Of a stretch of DNA of 64,000 nucleotides, positions 62,878 to 64,000 are shown piece after piece. Origin of the DNA: Hymenobacter terricola (GTDB lineage Bacteria; Bacteroidota; Bacteroidia; Cytophagales; Hymenobacteraceae). Below the pieces are notes generated by a model that was given only the letters and a program-made list of their open reading frames with translations, had not been told where the DNA came from and searched no databases. The DNA lies in NCBI RefSeq assembly GCF_017921975.2, contig NZ_JAGEMO020000001.1:1-64000 (forward strand), in the 5' to 3' direction. The position numbers and the translations under genes are program-made. Each line of letters opens with the position of its first letter. Within the stretch, counting starts at the first letter, position 1.

Positions 62878-62913
62878 ATGCGAATGTGCTGTTGTCGCCC
62901 GTGTTGTTGCTAA
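62878..62913 (+). CDS. Cysteine-rich leader peptide (candidate attenuator)
   Basis: Eleven codons read MRMCCCRPCCC followed by TAA (62911-62913); six of the last eight residues are Cys. The same frame extends upstream to an ATG at 62755 (MEKSSVSVFSDPTT...), giving a 52-residue alternative. Six clustered Cys codons between a SAM riboswitch and a terminator in front of sulfur genes is the layout expected for a cysteine-sensing leader peptide. A CTAAGC/GCTTAG hairpin (62910-62929) overlaps the foot of the terminator. A ribosome paused on early Cys codons would leave this hairpin free, one on the stop codon would cover it. Confidence 0.7.
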   Translation: MRMCCCRPCCC

Positions 62914-62927
62914 GCTGATTCCGGCTT

Positions 62928-62947
62928 AGGCGCCTTCGCCTTTTTTT
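62928..62947 (+). terminator. Attenuator terminator of the sulfur operon
   Basis: AGGCG (62928-62932) pairs with CGCCT (62937-62941) with loop CCTT, followed by T6. It is 14 bases past the leader stop and 191 bases before the first structural gene, so it would end transcription in the leader when it forms. Confidence 0.75.
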
Positions 62948-63138
62948 CTTCGTGGGAATACCGTTGTGCCCGTGCATGCCAGCTTTGGCCGCATTGGCTT
63001 ACCGAATACGATAAATCCGGCCACTGCCGGCTCGTTCCAGCACTATTTCAGGCCGTTAGCCCCGCCCAGCAGTCCCGCGGAGAAACCCCCTCCCCTTTTT
63101 CAATTTGGTTTTCTCCTCCCGATTTTCTCCGCAATCGC

Positions 63139-63804
63139 ATGTCCACGCTCACTGCTTCTCCTTCCATTCAAGCTGAACTGGCCGCTACGGCCCAGCACCT
63201 GGCCACGGTGCTGCCCGCCACCGCGAGCCAGACCATTGATGCTGGCATTGCCGCCGTGCACGCCGCCGGTCTCGTTCAGCACAGTCTCCGCGCCGGCCAG
63301 CCCGCGCCGGATTTCACCTTGCCTGATGCCACGGGCCATCCTGTTTCGCTAGCGACGCTGCTGGCCGCCGGGCCGGTTGTGCTCGTGTTCTACCGGGGCA
63401 ACTGGTGCCCGTACTGCAACGTGCAGCTACGTGCCTACAACCAGGCGCTGGCCAGCTTCAAGGCCCTGGGAGCCACGCTGGTGGCCGTTTCGCCTCAAAC
63501 GCCGGACCTCACCAGCCTCACGGCCGAAGAAAAAGACCTGCACTTCCCGGTGCTCAGCGATACCGGCAATGCCGTGGCCCGGCAATACGGGCTGGCCTAC
63601 CGGGTGGGCGATGCCGTGTACCACACGCTGCACGGCGTGGGCATCGACCTGGCGGTATTCAACGGCGACGACAGCGGCGAACTGCCCCTGACGGGCACCT
63701 TCGTCATCGCCCGGAATGGCACCATTACCTGGGCTGCCACCGAAGCCAATTTCAAGCAACGGCCCGACCCTACCCTGATTCTGGCGGCCCTGGCCCAACT
63801 CTAA
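63139..63804 (+). CDS. Peroxiredoxin-like AhpC/TSA family protein
   Basis: 221 residues from ATG at 63139. Residues of about 50-220 form a thioredoxin fold (AGQPAPDFTLPDATGHPVSL). The active-site block FYRGNWCPYCNVQL has a CxxC (~90/93), typical of peroxiredoxin-like proteins. Another block is LVAVSPQTPDL, then FPVLSDTGNAVARQYGL. The N-terminal 45 residues are alpha-helical. It likely reduces peroxides or disulfides. It is the first gene after the SAM/cysteine leader and is 39 bases before an O-acetylhomoserine sulfhydrylase, so both are probably sulfur regulated. Confidence 0.85.
   Translation: MSTLTASPSIQAELAATAQHLATVLPATASQTIDAGIAAVHAAGLVQHSLRAGQPAPDFTLPDATGHPVSLATLLAAGPVVLVFYRGNWCPYCNVQLRAYNQALASFKALGATLVAVSPQTPDLTSLTAEEKDLHFPVLSDTGNAVARQYGLAYRVGDAVYHTLHGVGIDLAVFNGDDSGELPLTGTFVIARNGTITWAATEANFKQRPDPTLILAALAQL

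Positions 63805-64000
<196 letters not shown>

Larger units (their letters stand above)
62381..63138 (+). other. Leader region of the sulfur operon
   Basis: A 758-base gap between the LysM gene and the peroxiredoxin gene, holding in order: LysM terminator, promoter, SAM riboswitch, Cys-rich leader frame, terminator, and about 190 bases of untranslated sequence with a hairpin-like GCCGG repeat near 63018-63032. Confidence 0.75.

Noticed and set aside
62966..63352. A 128-codon frame overlapping the peroxiredoxin start
   Set aside because: Proline/serine-rich, overlaps the recognisable AhpC/TSA gene in another frame, no motif.

Overview
The window looks like chromosomal DNA from a GC-rich Bacteroidota of the Cytophagales, most like Hymenobacter. 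The evidence is SusC/SusD outer-membrane uptake proteins, many secreted proteins with type IX secretion (T9SS) C-terminal sorting domains, promoters of the TTTG / TAnnTTTG type, AT-rich intergenic DNA between very GC-rich genes, and dispersed GTCATGCTGAGC-type palindromes. The genus is an inference from recalled features, not from a search. No tRNA, rRNA, CRISPR array, insertion sequence or prophage was seen.

Layout. 0-5.9 kb: housekeeping and envelope genes (end of a T9SS substrate, a sugar dehydrogenase, an acetyltransferase, a 3-methyladenine glycosylase, an outer-membrane protein, aspartate-semialdehyde dehydrogenase). 5.9-12.4 kb: a polysaccharide island with a secreted beta-helix protein, a lipoprotein glycoside hydrolase and a cellulose-synthase-like glycosyltransferase fused to a GH26-like domain that seems to have lost its catalytic residues. 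12.6-20.9 kb: a lamin-tail surface protein, a DUF1800/DUF1501 pair, an outer-membrane protein, a TonB-like protein and an alpha/beta hydrolase.

21-53.3 kb: a large L-arabinose polymer utilisation locus. It holds a LacI-type regulator, three GH43 enzymes (a fourth reading frame of the family lies at 26.6 kb, making four in all), GH39, GH127, GH27 and GH51 enzymes, araA, araD, araB, an aldose epimerase, SusD and SusC, plus a transaldolase/glucose-6-phosphate isomerase fusion. SusC/SusD import oligosaccharides, the GH enzymes release L-arabinose and galactose, AraA-AraB-AraD turn arabinose into xylulose 5-phosphate, and the fusion enzyme feeds the pentose phosphate route and glycolysis. A palindrome close to CACAATCGATTGTG recurs beside the regulator gene and in front of or at the start of four transcription units, so I infer one LacI-type regulon.

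53.3-64 kb: a remnant of a Gfo/Idh/MocA oxidoreductase, an aldo/keto reductase, dxs, a TonB-dependent receptor with a Gly/Pro-rich tail, a flippase-like membrane protein, a small lipoprotein and a LysM protein. The end of the window is a sulfur operon (peroxiredoxin-like protein, then O-acetylhomoserine sulfhydrylase). Its leader holds a near-ideal promoter, a SAM (S-box) riboswitch, a tiny open frame ending in CCCRPCCC and a terminator. I consider this tandem SAM plus cysteine leader the most interesting object in the window. Two families of intergenic palindromes are scattered between the genes, and one copy supplies the last codons and the stop of araB.
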